This document shows positions 49,212-57,934 of a stretch of 64,000 nucleotides of DNA, piece by piece. The notes beneath the pieces were generated by a model that saw only the letters and a list, made by a program, of their open reading frames with translations, was not told the origin of the DNA and ran no database searches. Both the position numbers and the translations under genes were made by a program. The stretch is from Bacteroides sp. (GTDB lineage Bacteria; Bacteroidota; Bacteroidia; Bacteroidales; Bacteroidaceae), in NCBI RefSeq assembly GCF_028690125.1, contig NZ_JAQVBV010000020.1, positions 1 to 64,000 on the forward strand, given 5' to 3'. Within the stretch, counting starts at the first letter, position 1. Every line of letters begins with the position of its first letter.

Positions 49212-50159
49212 ATGAGAAAGTTTATTTATATCATTATCGTTGTTCTGTTGGTTCTTACCGGCTGCACTATCGGAGGAAGTTTTTATATGCTTAACTTCTC
49301 TTTAACTCCGAATGCTAAGATTTTATCTAAAAATGCAGACTCTTATCCTTTTATGTACAAAAACTATCCTTTCCTCCATGGTTGGGTAGACAGCCTTAGG
49401 CAGGTAGATGCACTGAAAGATACTTTCATTATCAATCCGGAAGGAAGGCAGTTACACGCTTATTATGTTGCCGCTCCGCAAGCTACTGGTAAAACAGCTG
49501 TTATCGTGCATGGATATACGGACAATGCCATCCGTATGTTTATGATTGGTTATTTATATAATAGGGATTTAGCGTTCAATATTCTGCTCCCTGATCTACA
49601 ACATCAAGGTGAAAGCGAGGGACCTGCCATTCAAATGGGTTGGAAAGACCGCTTTGATGTGTTACAATGGATGAACATTGCAAACCATATTTTCGGGGAC
49701 AGTACACAAATGGTAGTACATGGTATATCTATGGGAGCCGCCACTACTATGATGGTATCAGGTGAAAAACAGCAACCTTTCGTGAAATGTTTTGTGGAAG
49801 ATTGTGGCTACACCAGTGTTTGGGATGAGTTTTCACACGAATTAAAATCTACATTCCATCTTCCCCCTTTCCCAGTGATGCACACTACCAGTTGGCTGTG
49901 CGAAAAAAAATATGGTTGGAATTTCAAAGAGGCCTCTTCTTTAAAACAAGTGGCAAAGTGTGAGTTACCGATGTTTTTTATCCACGGAGACAAGGATAAT
50001 TATGTACCAACATGGATGGTTTATCCGCTTTACGAAGCCAAACCGGAACCTAAAGTATTGTGGATTGTTCCGGGAGCAACTCATGCTGTTTCGTACAAAG
50101 AGAATAAAAAGGAATATACCGAGAAGATCCGTGAATTTGTGGGGCGATATATTCATTAA
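49212..50159 (+). CDS. Alpha/beta hydrolase, probable lipoprotein
   Basis: A 315-residue exported hydrolase. The N-terminus is a signal peptide with lipobox-like LTGC (C18), so it may be lipid-anchored. Core motifs: the oxyanion region VIVHGYTDNA, the nucleophile elbow GISMG with S173, the acid in HGDKDNYVPTWM and the histidine in GATHAVSY. It resembles YqkD/BAAT-type serine hydrolases of the alpha/beta superfamily. The substrate is unknown. The mid-part FHLPPFPVMHTTSWLCEKKYGWNF forms the cap or lid. It lies between aroE and the TPM gene. Confidence 0.88.
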   Translation: MRKFIYIIIVVLLVLTGCTIGGSFYMLNFSLTPNAKILSKNADSYPFMYKNYPFLHGWVDSLRQVDALKDTFIINPEGRQLHAYYVAAPQATGKTAVIVHGYTDNAIRMFMIGYLYNRDLAFNILLPDLQHQGESEGPAIQMGWKDRFDVLQWMNIANHIFGDSTQMVVHGISMGAATTMMVSGEKQQPFVKCFVEDCGYTSVWDEFSHELKSTFHLPPFPVMHTTSWLCEKKYGWNFKEASSLKQVAKCELPMFFIHGDKDNYVPTWMVYPLYEAKPEPKVLWIVPGATHAVSYKENKKEYTEKIREFVGRYIH

Positions 50160-50177
50160 ACCTATTATAACAAGGAG

Positions 50178-50212
50178 TTTGAAATTCGTAACGGAAAAAG
50201 TTTATATATTTG
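50178..50212 (+). promoter_or_regulatory. Candidate promoter of the TPM-LemA pair
   Basis: TTTG at 50178-50181 and TATATTTG at 50205-50212 form a -33/-7 pair with 23 bp between them, slightly longer than the 19-21 bp consensus. It lies 19 bp before the TPM start codon. Confidence 0.55.
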
Positions 50213-50231
50213 CAGAAGTAAAACAACTGTT

Positions 50232-51164
50232 ATGAAATCAATATTTACACTGTTATTTATCACTTTTCTGCTGACACCCTTACAAGCTCAAGAAAAAGTA
50301 TATACAGTAGATAATCTTCCGAAAGTGCATCTACAAAATAAAATGCAATATGTTTGCAATCCGACGGGGATACTTTCACAAGCATCTTGCGACTCAATAG
50401 ACGCGATGCTTTACGCTTTGGAGCAACAAACCGGAATTGAAACGGTAGTTGCTGTTGTCCCCTCAATAGGAGAAGAATCTTGTTTCGATTTCTGCGATCA
50501 ACTACTAAATAAGTGGGGAGTAGGTAAAAAAGATAAGGACAACGGATTGGTCATTTTATTAGTGACAGATCAACGTTGTATTCAATTTTATACCGGCTAC
50601 GGATTGGAAGGCGTACTTCCGGATGCTATTTGCAAAAGAATTCAGACCCGTTATATGATTCCATATTTAAAAGATGGGAATTGGGATGCGGGAATGGTAG
50701 CTGGAATAAAAGCTACTTGCCAGCGACTGGATGGTTCAATGGAAAACGATTCTATTTCTGAACCGGAAGGAAGCGGTTCAAGTGATATGATTATCGCTAT
50801 TATTTGTTTTATTGCTTTTGGTATTGGAGCAGCTTTCTATGCCTCATGGAATCAGAGCCGTTGTCCCAAATGCGGTAAACACAAGTTGCAAAGAAGTAGC
50901 AGCCGACCTATTTCAAATATAAATGGCGTCAAGACAGAAGAAGTCATTTATACTTGTAGAAATTGTGGTCATACAGTTAAACGGCAACAGCAAAGTTACG
51001 ATGACAACTACCGCCACAGAGGAGGTGGCGGAGGTGGTCCTTTTGTAGGAGGGCTTGGCGGAGGAAGAGGATTTGGCGGTGGCTTCGGAGGCGGAGGTGG
51101 TTTCGGTGGAGGAAGCTTTGGCGGAGGCTCTGGCGGCGGAGGCGGTGCCGGTTCACGATTCTGA
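50232..51164 (+). CDS. TPM-domain (YgcG-like) membrane protein with zinc ribbon
   Basis: A 310-residue exported protein: signal peptide (ends PLQAQ), TPM domain (about 30-175, including NKWGVGKKDKDNGLVILLV and RCIQFYTGYGLEGVLPD), one transmembrane helix (about 189-205) and a zinc-ribbon-like pair CPKCGKH / CRNCGH. A Gly-rich tail (GGGGFGGGSFGGG-type) ends in SRF. TPM-LemA pairs are common, and TPM proteins have been linked to photosystem repair in plants and envelope stress in bacteria. The Gly-rich tail is a family feature. The LemA gene follows 69 bp later. Confidence 0.9.
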   Translation: MKSIFTLLFITFLLTPLQAQEKVYTVDNLPKVHLQNKMQYVCNPTGILSQASCDSIDAMLYALEQQTGIETVVAVVPSIGEESCFDFCDQLLNKWGVGKKDKDNGLVILLVTDQRCIQFYTGYGLEGVLPDAICKRIQTRYMIPYLKDGNWDAGMVAGIKATCQRLDGSMENDSISEPEGSGSSDMIIAIICFIAFGIGAAFYASWNQSRCPKCGKHKLQRSSSRPISNINGVKTEEVIYTCRNCGHTVKRQQQSYDDNYRHRGGGGGGPFVGGLGGGRGFGGGFGGGGGFGGGSFGGGSGGGGGAGSRF

Positions 51165-51233
51165 TTATAGAAAAATAAATTTAAACTCAATCAATAGAAA
51201 ATCTGATTTTCAAACTTAATAAAAGCAAGAAAC

Positions 51234-51815
51234 ATGAAAAAGTCAATTATTATCATTTTAGCCATTGTGGCAATCATTGTGATCTGGGCAGTCAGTGCAT
51301 ATAATGGTCTGGTGACAATGGAAGAAAATGTAAACGGTCAATGGGCAAATGTAGAAACTCAATACCAACGTCGTGCAGACTTGATTCCGAATCTGGTAAA
51401 TACAGTGAAAGGGTATGCTTCCCATGAAAAAGAAACACTGGAAGGGGTAGTTGAAGCGCGTAGCAAAGCCACGCAAATCAAAGTGGATGCTACTGACCTT
51501 ACTCCGGAAAAATTAGCTGAATACCAGAAAGCACAAGGTGCAGTTACATCAGCTTTGGGCAAATTACTTGCAATCACGGAGAATTATCCGGATTTGAAAG
51601 CTAATCAAAACTTTCTGGAATTACAAGCACAATTGGAAGGTACGGAAAACCGTATCAATGTAGCACGTAAAAACTTCAATGATGCAGCACAAGCTTATAA
51701 TACCAATATTCGCCGTTTCCCTAAAAACATTTTTGCAGGAATGTTCGGATTTGATAAAAAAGCCTATTTCCAAGCAGAAGAAGGAAGCGAAAAAGCTCCG
51801 AAAGTTGAGTTCTAA
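51234..51815 (+). CDS. lemA: LemA family protein
   Basis: A 193-residue protein with an N-terminal membrane segment (residues about 4-21) followed by the all-helical LemA domain: AYNGLVTMEENVNGQWANVETQYQRRADLIPNLVNTVKGYASHE opens the domain (quoted in parts elsewhere: NVNGQWANVETQYQRR). The later NRINVARKNFNDAAQAYNTNIRRFP is the second signature. Function is not settled; it is a membrane-attached helix bundle, often next to TPM/YgcG, M48 peptidase HtpX or envelope proteins. Length is normal, and the start is the first ATG. A very long hairpin follows. Confidence 0.94.
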   Translation: MKKSIIIILAIVAIIVIWAVSAYNGLVTMEENVNGQWANVETQYQRRADLIPNLVNTVKGYASHEKETLEGVVEARSKATQIKVDATDLTPEKLAEYQKAQGAVTSALGKLLAITENYPDLKANQNFLELQAQLEGTENRINVARKNFNDAAQAYNTNIRRFPKNIFAGMFGFDKKAYFQAEEGSEKAPKVEF

Positions 51816-51843
51816 GACAGATATTTTCTAATAAACATTCACT

Positions 51844-51899
51844 CATTGCCTAAAACAGTTTTCGTATTTTCTTGAATGCGAAAACTGTTTTAGGCAATG
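51844..51899. terminator. 21-bp hairpin after lemA
   Basis: A perfect 21-bp inverted repeat (51844-51864 with 51879-51899, core CCTAAAACAGTTTTC), extended by further pairs into a short loop. There is no T run, so it may work as a stable 3' end or a bidirectional barrier. Confidence 0.65.
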
Positions 51900-51940
51900 C
51901 CATTTATATAAAGATAGTTGGCTGTACGAAAAAAAAGCCG

Positions 51941-51948
51941 TACTTTTG
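51941..51948 (+). promoter_or_regulatory. Candidate purM promoter -7 box
   Basis: TACTTTTG matches TAnnTTTG, 26 bp before the purM ATG. A weaker GTTG lies about 20 bp upstream of it in the -33 position. Confidence 0.6.
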
Positions 51949-51974
51949 CAGGCGTATACAAAATTCTATAACTC

Positions 51975-53141
51975 ATGAGTAATCAACGATACATGATGCG
52001 AGGCGTTAGCGCATCAAAAGAAGATGTTCACAACGCCATCAAAAACATAGACAAAGGTATTTTCCCACAAGCATTTTGTAAAATCATCCCTGATATTTTA
52101 GGTGGTGATCCGGAATATTGCAATATTATGCACGCTGACGGTGCAGGAACCAAATCCTCATTAGCTTATATGTATTGGAAAGAGACGGGCGATCTCTCCG
52201 TTTGGAAAGGTATTGCACAGGATGCGCTAATTATGAACATTGACGACTTACTTTGTGTAGGTGCCGTAGATAATATCCTCGTTTCTTCTACTATCGGTCG
52301 TAATAAATTATTGATTCCGGGTGAAGTAATTTCCGCTATTATCAACGGAACCGACGAGCTGTTGGCCGAACTCCGGGAAATGGGTGTAGGCGTATATGCT
52401 ACTGGTGGTGAAACTGCTGATGTTGGCGATTTGGTACGTACTATCATCGTTGATTCAACTGTTACTTGTCGCATGAAGCGTTCGGATGTTATTAACAATG
52501 CAAATATCCGCCCCGGCGATGTGATTGTTGGTTTAGCTTCTTATGGACAAGCAACTTATGAAAAAGAATATAATGGTGGTATGGGTAGCAACGGTCTGAC
52601 GAGTGCCCGTCATGACGTATTCGGCAAATACCTTGCTGAAAAATATCCGGAAAGCTATGATGCTGCCGTACCTAAAGAACTAGTATATTCCGGTAACCTA
52701 GAACTGACCGATGAAGTGGAAAATTCTCCTATTGATGCAGGAAAGCTAGTTCTCTCTCCTACCCGTACTTATGCGCCGGTAGTAAAGAAATTACTCGATG
52801 CTCTTCGTCCGGAAATACACGGTATGGTACACTGCTCCGGTGGCGCGCAAACTAAAGTACTTCACTTTGTTGAAAAAGTCCGTGTTATCAAAGATAATTT
52901 ATTCCCTGTTCCTCCGTTGTTTAAGACAATTCAGGAACAAAGCGGTACGGATTGGGCAGAAATGTACAAGGTATTCAATATGGGACACCGTCTCGAAGTT
53001 TACTTATCACAGGAACGTGCAGCAGAAGTGATTGCTATTTCTGAATCATTCGGTATTCCGGCACAGATTGTAGGTCGTATCGAAGCATGTGATCAGACAG
53101 AGTTAATCATTAAGAGCGAATTCGGGGAATTTCAGTATTAA
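51975..53141 (+). CDS. purM: Phosphoribosylformylglycinamidine cyclo-ligase (AIR synthase)
   Basis: Closes the imidazole ring in purine synthesis (FGAM to AIR). The 388-residue protein is the longer PurM-like type found in Bacteroidota. It has the N-terminal GIFPQAFCKIIPDI, the ATP-phosphate segment HADGAGTKSSLAY, the glycine-rich YATGGETADVGDLV and the C-terminal IHGMVHCSGGAQTKVLHFV. Motif order matches AIR synthases, so I expect real PurM activity, though it is more distant from the E. coli form. The lipoprotein gene starts 1 bp after its stop. Confidence 0.92.
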   Translation: MSNQRYMMRGVSASKEDVHNAIKNIDKGIFPQAFCKIIPDILGGDPEYCNIMHADGAGTKSSLAYMYWKETGDLSVWKGIAQDALIMNIDDLLCVGAVDNILVSSTIGRNKLLIPGEVISAIINGTDELLAELREMGVGVYATGGETADVGDLVRTIIVDSTVTCRMKRSDVINNANIRPGDVIVGLASYGQATYEKEYNGGMGSNGLTSARHDVFGKYLAEKYPESYDAAVPKELVYSGNLELTDEVENSPIDAGKLVLSPTRTYAPVVKKLLDALRPEIHGMVHCSGGAQTKVLHFVEKVRVIKDNLFPVPPLFKTIQEQSGTDWAEMYKVFNMGHRLEVYLSQERAAEVIAISESFGIPAQIVGRIEACDQTELIIKSEFGEFQY

Positions 53142-53142
53142 T

Positions 53143-53589
53143 ATGAAGCATATTTGTAAATATATTGTATTCATATACTGCTTTCTATCTCTCTATTCAT
53201 GTGAGATTAAGACGACAGATCCAAACCAAAGTTATAAATTCTGGACAGGTGACGAAGTAAAACCCGATTCCTTTCAGGTATTGAAAGGACAATATTGGAA
53301 GTCAGCGCATTTCACCAATGAATACATTGCATATTTCAAAATCAAATCAATCAAGAATTGGGATGATTATCTCAAGAAAAAACTATTCCAGGTAGATAGT
53401 ATTGTAAATGACAGTATCAAACAAATATTATCAAAACCTGTAATACCATCAGATGCCCCCGAATGGTTTAAATTAGAAGATGATTTCGTTCAATATACAA
53501 TTGATACAATTCCTGACGTGTTTAATCAGAACTTATATTTTTTAGATAAAAAGGAAAATATCTGGTATATATATGAGATACAATTATAA
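53143..53589 (+). CDS. Small lipoprotein between purM and prfA
   Basis: A 148-residue predicted lipoprotein: signal peptide with lipobox YSC (SLYSCEIK, Cys at about residue 20). The mature part is hydrophilic and rich in Lys, Asp and aromatic residues (YKFWTGDEVKPDSF, WDDYLKKKLFQVDSIVND, DAPEWFKLEDDF), ending in NIWYIYEIQL. I do not recognise a family. It starts 1 bp after purM and ends 25 bp before prfA, so it is read on the same transcript. Its base composition is more AT-rich than its neighbours, which is one sign of later acquisition. Confidence 0.72.
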   Translation: MKHICKYIVFIYCFLSLYSCEIKTTDPNQSYKFWTGDEVKPDSFQVLKGQYWKSAHFTNEYIAYFKIKSIKNWDDYLKKKLFQVDSIVNDSIKQILSKPVIPSDAPEWFKLEDDFVQYTIDTIPDVFNQNLYFLDKKENIWYIYEIQL

Positions 53590-53614
53590 ATAACAGATAT
53601 ACAAAGGATAAAAA

Positions 53615-54727
53615 ATGGCAGATAACAGTACCATATTAGAAAAATTGGACGGACTTGTAGCCCGTTTTGAAGAAATATCTACTCTTATTACCGACCCGTC
53701 AGTCATTGCCGACCAAAAACGCTATGTCAAACTGACAAAGGAATATAAGGATTTAGATGATTTGATGAAAGCCCGCAAGGAATATATCCAATTGCTTGGG
53801 AATATCGAAGAGGCTAAAAATATTCTGGCAACCGAGTCTGACAACGAAATGCGCGAGATGGCAAAAGAAGAAATGGACAATAGCCAGAACCGTCTTCCAC
53901 AATTAGAGGAAGAGATCAAACTGATGCTTGTTCCTGCCGATCCTCAAGACAGCAGAAATGCAATTCTTGAGATTCGTGGTGGAACAGGTGGTGATGAAGC
54001 TGCTATTTTTGCGGGTGACCTTTTTCGAATGTACGCCAAATACTTCGAAACCAAAGGCTGGAAAATGGAAGTCTCCAGTGCCAATGAAGGAGCAGCAGGT
54101 GGATACAAAGAAATAATCTGCAGCGTTACAGGAGACAGTGTTTATGGAACATTGAAATATGAATCGGGGGTTCACCGTGTACAACGTGTACCAGCTACGG
54201 AGACTCAAGGACGTGTGCATACTTCTGCAGCTTCTGTTGCCATACTTCCCGAAGCTGAAGAATTTGATGTGGTTATCAACGAAGGTGAAATCAAATGGGA
54301 CACTTTCCGAAGTGGTGGTGCAGGCGGGCAGAATGTCAATAAAGTAGAATCCGGCGTACGTTTACGGTATATTTGGAAGAATCCGAATACAGGAATAGCC
54401 GAAGAAATCCTAATCGAATGTACTGAAACACGTGACCAGCCGAAGAATAAAGAACGCGCTCTGGCAAGACTTCGTACCTTCATCTACGATAAAGAACATC
54501 AAAAATACATTGATGACATTGCATCCAAACGAAAAACAATGGTTTCTACCGGTGACCGTTCCGCCAAAATACGTACATACAACTATCCACAAGGACGTAT
54601 TACTGACCATCGCATCAACTATACAATTTATAATCTGGCAGCTTTCATGGATGGAGATATTCAGGCTTGTATCGACCACCTGATTGTAGCAGAAAATGCA
54701 GAACGTCTGAAAGAAAGTGAACTTTAA
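53615..54727 (+). CDS. prfA: Peptide chain release factor 1
   Basis: Ends translation at UAA and UAG. The 370-residue protein has an N-terminal helical domain, the PxT-type stop-codon loop in the middle domain (RVPATETQGRVHTS) and the catalytic GGQ motif at residues 237-239 (GGAGGQNVNK), followed by the typical STGDRSAKIRTYNYPQGRITDHRINYT end. All key elements are intact. The pyrF gene follows 15 bp later. The unexplained lipoprotein gene upstream separates it from purM. Confidence 0.97.
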   Translation: MADNSTILEKLDGLVARFEEISTLITDPSVIADQKRYVKLTKEYKDLDDLMKARKEYIQLLGNIEEAKNILATESDNEMREMAKEEMDNSQNRLPQLEEEIKLMLVPADPQDSRNAILEIRGGTGGDEAAIFAGDLFRMYAKYFETKGWKMEVSSANEGAAGGYKEIICSVTGDSVYGTLKYESGVHRVQRVPATETQGRVHTSAASVAILPEAEEFDVVINEGEIKWDTFRSGGAGGQNVNKVESGVRLRYIWKNPNTGIAEEILIECTETRDQPKNKERALARLRTFIYDKEHQKYIDDIASKRKTMVSTGDRSAKIRTYNYPQGRITDHRINYTIYNLAAFMDGDIQACIDHLIVAENAERLKESEL

Positions 54728-54742
54728 AATTATAAAATAAAA

Positions 54743-55567
54743 ATGAATAAACAACAGTTATTTGAAAACATAAAGCGCAAGAAATCATTCCTTTGCGTAG
54801 GATTGGATACGGATATCAAAAAGATTCCTGAACATCTGCTGAGTGAGGAAGATCCGATCTTTGTTTTCAACAAGGCAATTATCGATGCAACAGCTGATAT
54901 GTGTATCGCTTATAAGCCAAATCTGGCTTTCTATGAAAGCATGGGTGTAAAAGGTTGGATTGCTTTCGAAAAAACAGTACAATATATTAAAGATAACTAT
55001 CCTGACCAGTTCATTATTGCTGATGCAAAGCGTGGTGACATCGGAAATACTTCTGCCATGTATGCCCGTACTTTTTTCGAAGAACTAAATATTGATTCTG
55101 TAACAGTAGCTCCTTATATGGGAGAAGATAGTGTTACTCCATTCCTTAGTTATGAAGGGAAATGGGTAATTCTGCTAGCATTAACTTCCAACAAAGGCTC
55201 TCATGATTTTCAACTGACAGAAGACGTGAATGGCGAACGTCTGTTTGAAAAAGTATTGCGCAAATCACAAGAATGGGCCGGTGATGATCGTATGATGTAT
55301 GTAGTAGGTGCTACTCAGGGATGTGCTTTCGAGGATATTCGTAAGATTGTTCCTAATCATTTTTTATTGGTTCCTGGCGTTGGTGCTCAAGGTGGTTCAC
55401 TCGAAGAAGTGTGCAAATATGGTATGAACAGTACTTGTGGACTGATTGTTAATTCTTCCCGTGGTATTATCTACGTAGATAAAACAGAAAAGTTTGCAGA
55501 AGCTGCCCGCAAAGCTGCACAGGAAGTACAGGCACAAATGGCTGAACAACTAAAAGCGATTCTCTAA
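54743..55567 (+). CDS. pyrF: Orotidine 5'-phosphate decarboxylase
   Basis: Last step of UMP synthesis. The 274-residue protein is the long (type 2) OMP decarboxylase with [16 protein letters not shown] at the N-terminus, [10 protein letters not shown], and the catalytic D-x-K-x-x-D array in [24 protein letters not shown] and [10 protein letters not shown] line the phosphate site. All catalytic residues are present. It is 15 bp after prfA and 9 bp before the HD-domain gene, indicating one operon. Confidence 0.96.
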   Translation: MNKQQLFENIKRKKSFLCVGLDTDIKKIPEHLLSEEDPIFVFNKAIIDATADMCIAYKPNLAFYESMGVKGWIAFEKTVQYIKDNYPDQFIIADAKRGDIGNTSAMYARTFFEELNIDSVTVAPYMGEDSVTPFLSYEGKWVILLALTSNKGSHDFQLTEDVNGERLFEKVLRKSQEWAGDDRMMYVVGATQGCAFEDIRKIVPNHFLLVPGVGAQGGSLEEVCKYGMNSTCGLIVNSSRGIIYVDKTEKFAEAARKAAQEVQAQMAEQLKAIL

Positions 55568-55576
55568 AGAAAACGA

Positions 55577-56806
55577 ATGCCTTACGAAAGAAAGATAATC
55601 AATGACCCGGTATTCGGGTTTATCAATATTCCAAAGGGGTTGTTGTATGATATCGTACGACATCCCCTTTTACAGCGTCTTACTCGTATCAAACAAGTAG
55701 GACTCTCTTCTGTTGTATACCCCGGAGCACAACATACCCGGTTTCAGCATTCTTTAGGTGCTTTTTACCTGATGAGTGAAGCAATTACACAATTAGCTTC
55801 TAAAGGGAACTTCATCTTCGATAGTGAAGCGGAGGCTGTACAAGCTGCTATCCTGTTACATGATATCGGACATGGTCCTTTCTCGCACGTACTGGAAGAT
55901 ACCATCGTCAAAGGGGTTTCTCATGAGGAAATTTCTCTTATGCTTATGGAACGGATGAACAAGGATATGAACGGACAACTTAGCCTTGCGATTCAAATAT
56001 TCAAGGATGAATACCCGAAACGCTTCTTGCATCAGCTTGTCAGTGGTCAGTTGGATATGGACAGACTTGATTATCTTCGTCGGGATAGTTTTTATACAGG
56101 CGTTACTGAAGGTAATATTGGTTCAGCGCGTATTATAAAAATGCTTGATGTAGCAGATGACCGGTTGGTTATTGAATCCAAAGGAATTTATTCCATTGAG
56201 AACTTTCTTACAGCACGCCGCCTGATGTATTGGCAAGTATACCTGCACAAGACTTCGGTAGCCTATGAACGAATGCTCATTAGTACACTGCTTCGTGCAA
56301 AGGAACTTGCTTCCGAAGGAATGGATTTGTTTGCTTCACCCGCATTACATTTTTTCTTATATAATGACATTAATCATGAAGAGTTTTATAATAATCCAGA
56401 ATGTCTGGAGCAATTTATCCAACTTGATGACAACGATATCTGGACCGCATTGAAAGTATGGAGTACTCACTCCGACAAAGTTTTATCAATGCTGAGTCTG
56501 GGAATGATTAATCGCAACATTTTTAAAGTGGAAATTTCGTCCGAACGCATTGGAGAAGACAGGAAAAAAGAATTAATTATGCAAATCAGCCAACAACTGG
56601 ACATACCCCTTTCCGAAGCGAACTATTTTGTCTCTACCCCAAGCATCGAAAAGAATATGTACGACTCGGCCGATGACAGTATTGATATTATTTATAAGGA
56701 CGGCTCTATCAAAAATATTGCTGAAGCATCAGATATGTTAAATATCTCTTTGCTATCCAAAAAGGTAAAGAAATACTATCTTTGCTATCAGAGATTGCAT
56801 ACATAA
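55577..56806 (+). CDS. HD-domain phosphohydrolase (dGTPase-like, YwfO type)
   Basis: A 409-residue HD-superfamily protein. Metal-binding residues are evident: QHTRFQHSLGAFYLM near residue 53, LLHDIGHGPFSHVLED near 94 (the HD pair), and QLDMDRLDYLRRDSFYTG near 157. These match YwfO-like dNTP triphosphohydrolase relatives. The C-terminal half is helical and ends IYKDGSIKNIAEAS. No nucleotide specificity can be read. It lies 9 bp after pyrF, and the lpx genes follow after an 81-bp gap. Confidence 0.9.
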   Translation: MPYERKIINDPVFGFINIPKGLLYDIVRHPLLQRLTRIKQVGLSSVVYPGAQHTRFQHSLGAFYLMSEAITQLASKGNFIFDSEAEAVQAAILLHDIGHGPFSHVLEDTIVKGVSHEEISLMLMERMNKDMNGQLSLAIQIFKDEYPKRFLHQLVSGQLDMDRLDYLRRDSFYTGVTEGNIGSARIIKMLDVADDRLVIESKGIYSIENFLTARRLMYWQVYLHKTSVAYERMLISTLLRAKELASEGMDLFASPALHFFLYNDINHEEFYNNPECLEQFIQLDDNDIWTALKVWSTHSDKVLSMLSLGMINRNIFKVEISSERIGEDRKKELIMQISQQLDIPLSEANYFVSTPSIEKNMYDSADDSIDIIYKDGSIKNIAEASDMLNISLLSKKVKKYYLCYQRLHT

Positions 56807-56887
56807 GTATAAAATATTCATTTAATAGTACGGAAATCTAAAAAAAAAATCCGTTATTTGTGAACTAATTAAAATTGAAAAAAAGAC

Positions 56888-57931
56888 ATGGAGTTCTCGG
56901 CTAAGCAAATTGCAGCATTTATCCAAGGGGAAATCGTAGGAGATGAAAATGCAACGGTACACACATTCGCCAAGATTGAGGAGGGAATGCCCGGAGCTAT
57001 TTCTTTCCTATCAAACCCTAAATATACACCTTATATCTATGATACACAATCCAGCATTGTACTGGTAAACAAGGATTTTGTTCCCGAACAAAAAATCAAA
57101 ACGACTCTTATAAAAGTAGACAATGCTTATGAAAGCCTTGCAAAGTTGCTTAATCTCTACGAAATGAGCAAACCTAAAAAGCAGGGGGTCAATTCATTGG
57201 CTTTTGTTGCACCTAGTGCTAAAATCGGAGAGAACGTATATATCGGTGCTTTTGCATACATTGGTGAAAATGCCATTATTGGAGATGATACCCAGATTTA
57301 TCCACATACTTTCATTGGAGACGGCGTGAAGATAGGTAATAACTGTCTGCTCTATTCTAATGTGAATGTTTATCACGATTGCCGCATCGGCAACGAATGT
57401 ATTTTGCATTCAGGTGCAGTAATCGGTGCTGACGGTTTTGGTTTTGCTCCTACTCAGAATGGTTATGACAAAATACCGCAAATAGGTATTGTCATTCTGG
57501 AAGATAAAGTAGATATAGGTGCTAATACTTGCGTAGACCGTGCTACAATGGGAGCTACAGTAATACATAGTGGTGTCAAAATAGATAATCTTGTGCAAAT
57601 TGCACATAATGATGAAATTGGTTCTCACACAGTTATGGCAGCTCAAGCAGGTATTGCCGGTTCAGCCAAAATTGGAGAGTGGTGTATGTTTGGCGGACAA
57701 GTAGGTATTGCCGGACATATCAAGATAGGTGACCGTGTTAATTTGGGAGCCCAATCCGGTGTACCAAGCAGTATAAAATCGGGCAGTGTACTCATCGGAA
57801 CACCTCCTATGGAACCAAAACAATACTTTAAAGCCGCTGTTATAACAAAAAAATTGCCGGAAATGTACATAGAACTGAATAACTTGCGCAAGGAATTAGA
57901 AGAATTAAAACAACAACTATTAAATAAGTAA
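56888..57931 (+). CDS. lpxD: UDP-3-O-(3-hydroxyacyl)glucosamine N-acyltransferase
   Basis: Third step of lipid A synthesis. The 347-residue protein has the N-terminal uridine-binding domain (about 1-100: [23 protein letters not shown]), then the left-handed beta helix made of hexapeptide repeats ([25 protein letters not shown] and so on) with catalytic H240 in [11 protein letters not shown]-terminal helix follows. It is the first gene of a lpxD, lpxC-fabZ, lpxA cluster; the next start is 3 bp after its stop. Confidence 0.96.
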   Translation: MEFSAKQIAAFIQGEIVGDENATVHTFAKIEEGMPGAISFLSNPKYTPYIYDTQSSIVLVNKDFVPEQKIKTTLIKVDNAYESLAKLLNLYEMSKPKKQGVNSLAFVAPSAKIGENVYIGAFAYIGENAIIGDDTQIYPHTFIGDGVKIGNNCLLYSNVNVYHDCRIGNECILHSGAVIGADGFGFAPTQNGYDKIPQIGIVILEDKVDIGANTCVDRATMGATVIHSGVKIDNLVQIAHNDEIGSHTVMAAQAGIAGSAKIGEWCMFGGQVGIAGHIKIGDRVNLGAQSGVPSSIKSGSVLIGTPPMEPKQYFKAAVITKKLPEMYIELNNLRKELEELKQQLLNK

Positions 57932-57934
57932 CCA

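Noticed and set aside
51008-51190. Proline-rich minus-strand frame
   Set aside because: It is the complement of the Gly-rich tail of the TPM protein, so the bias is automatic.
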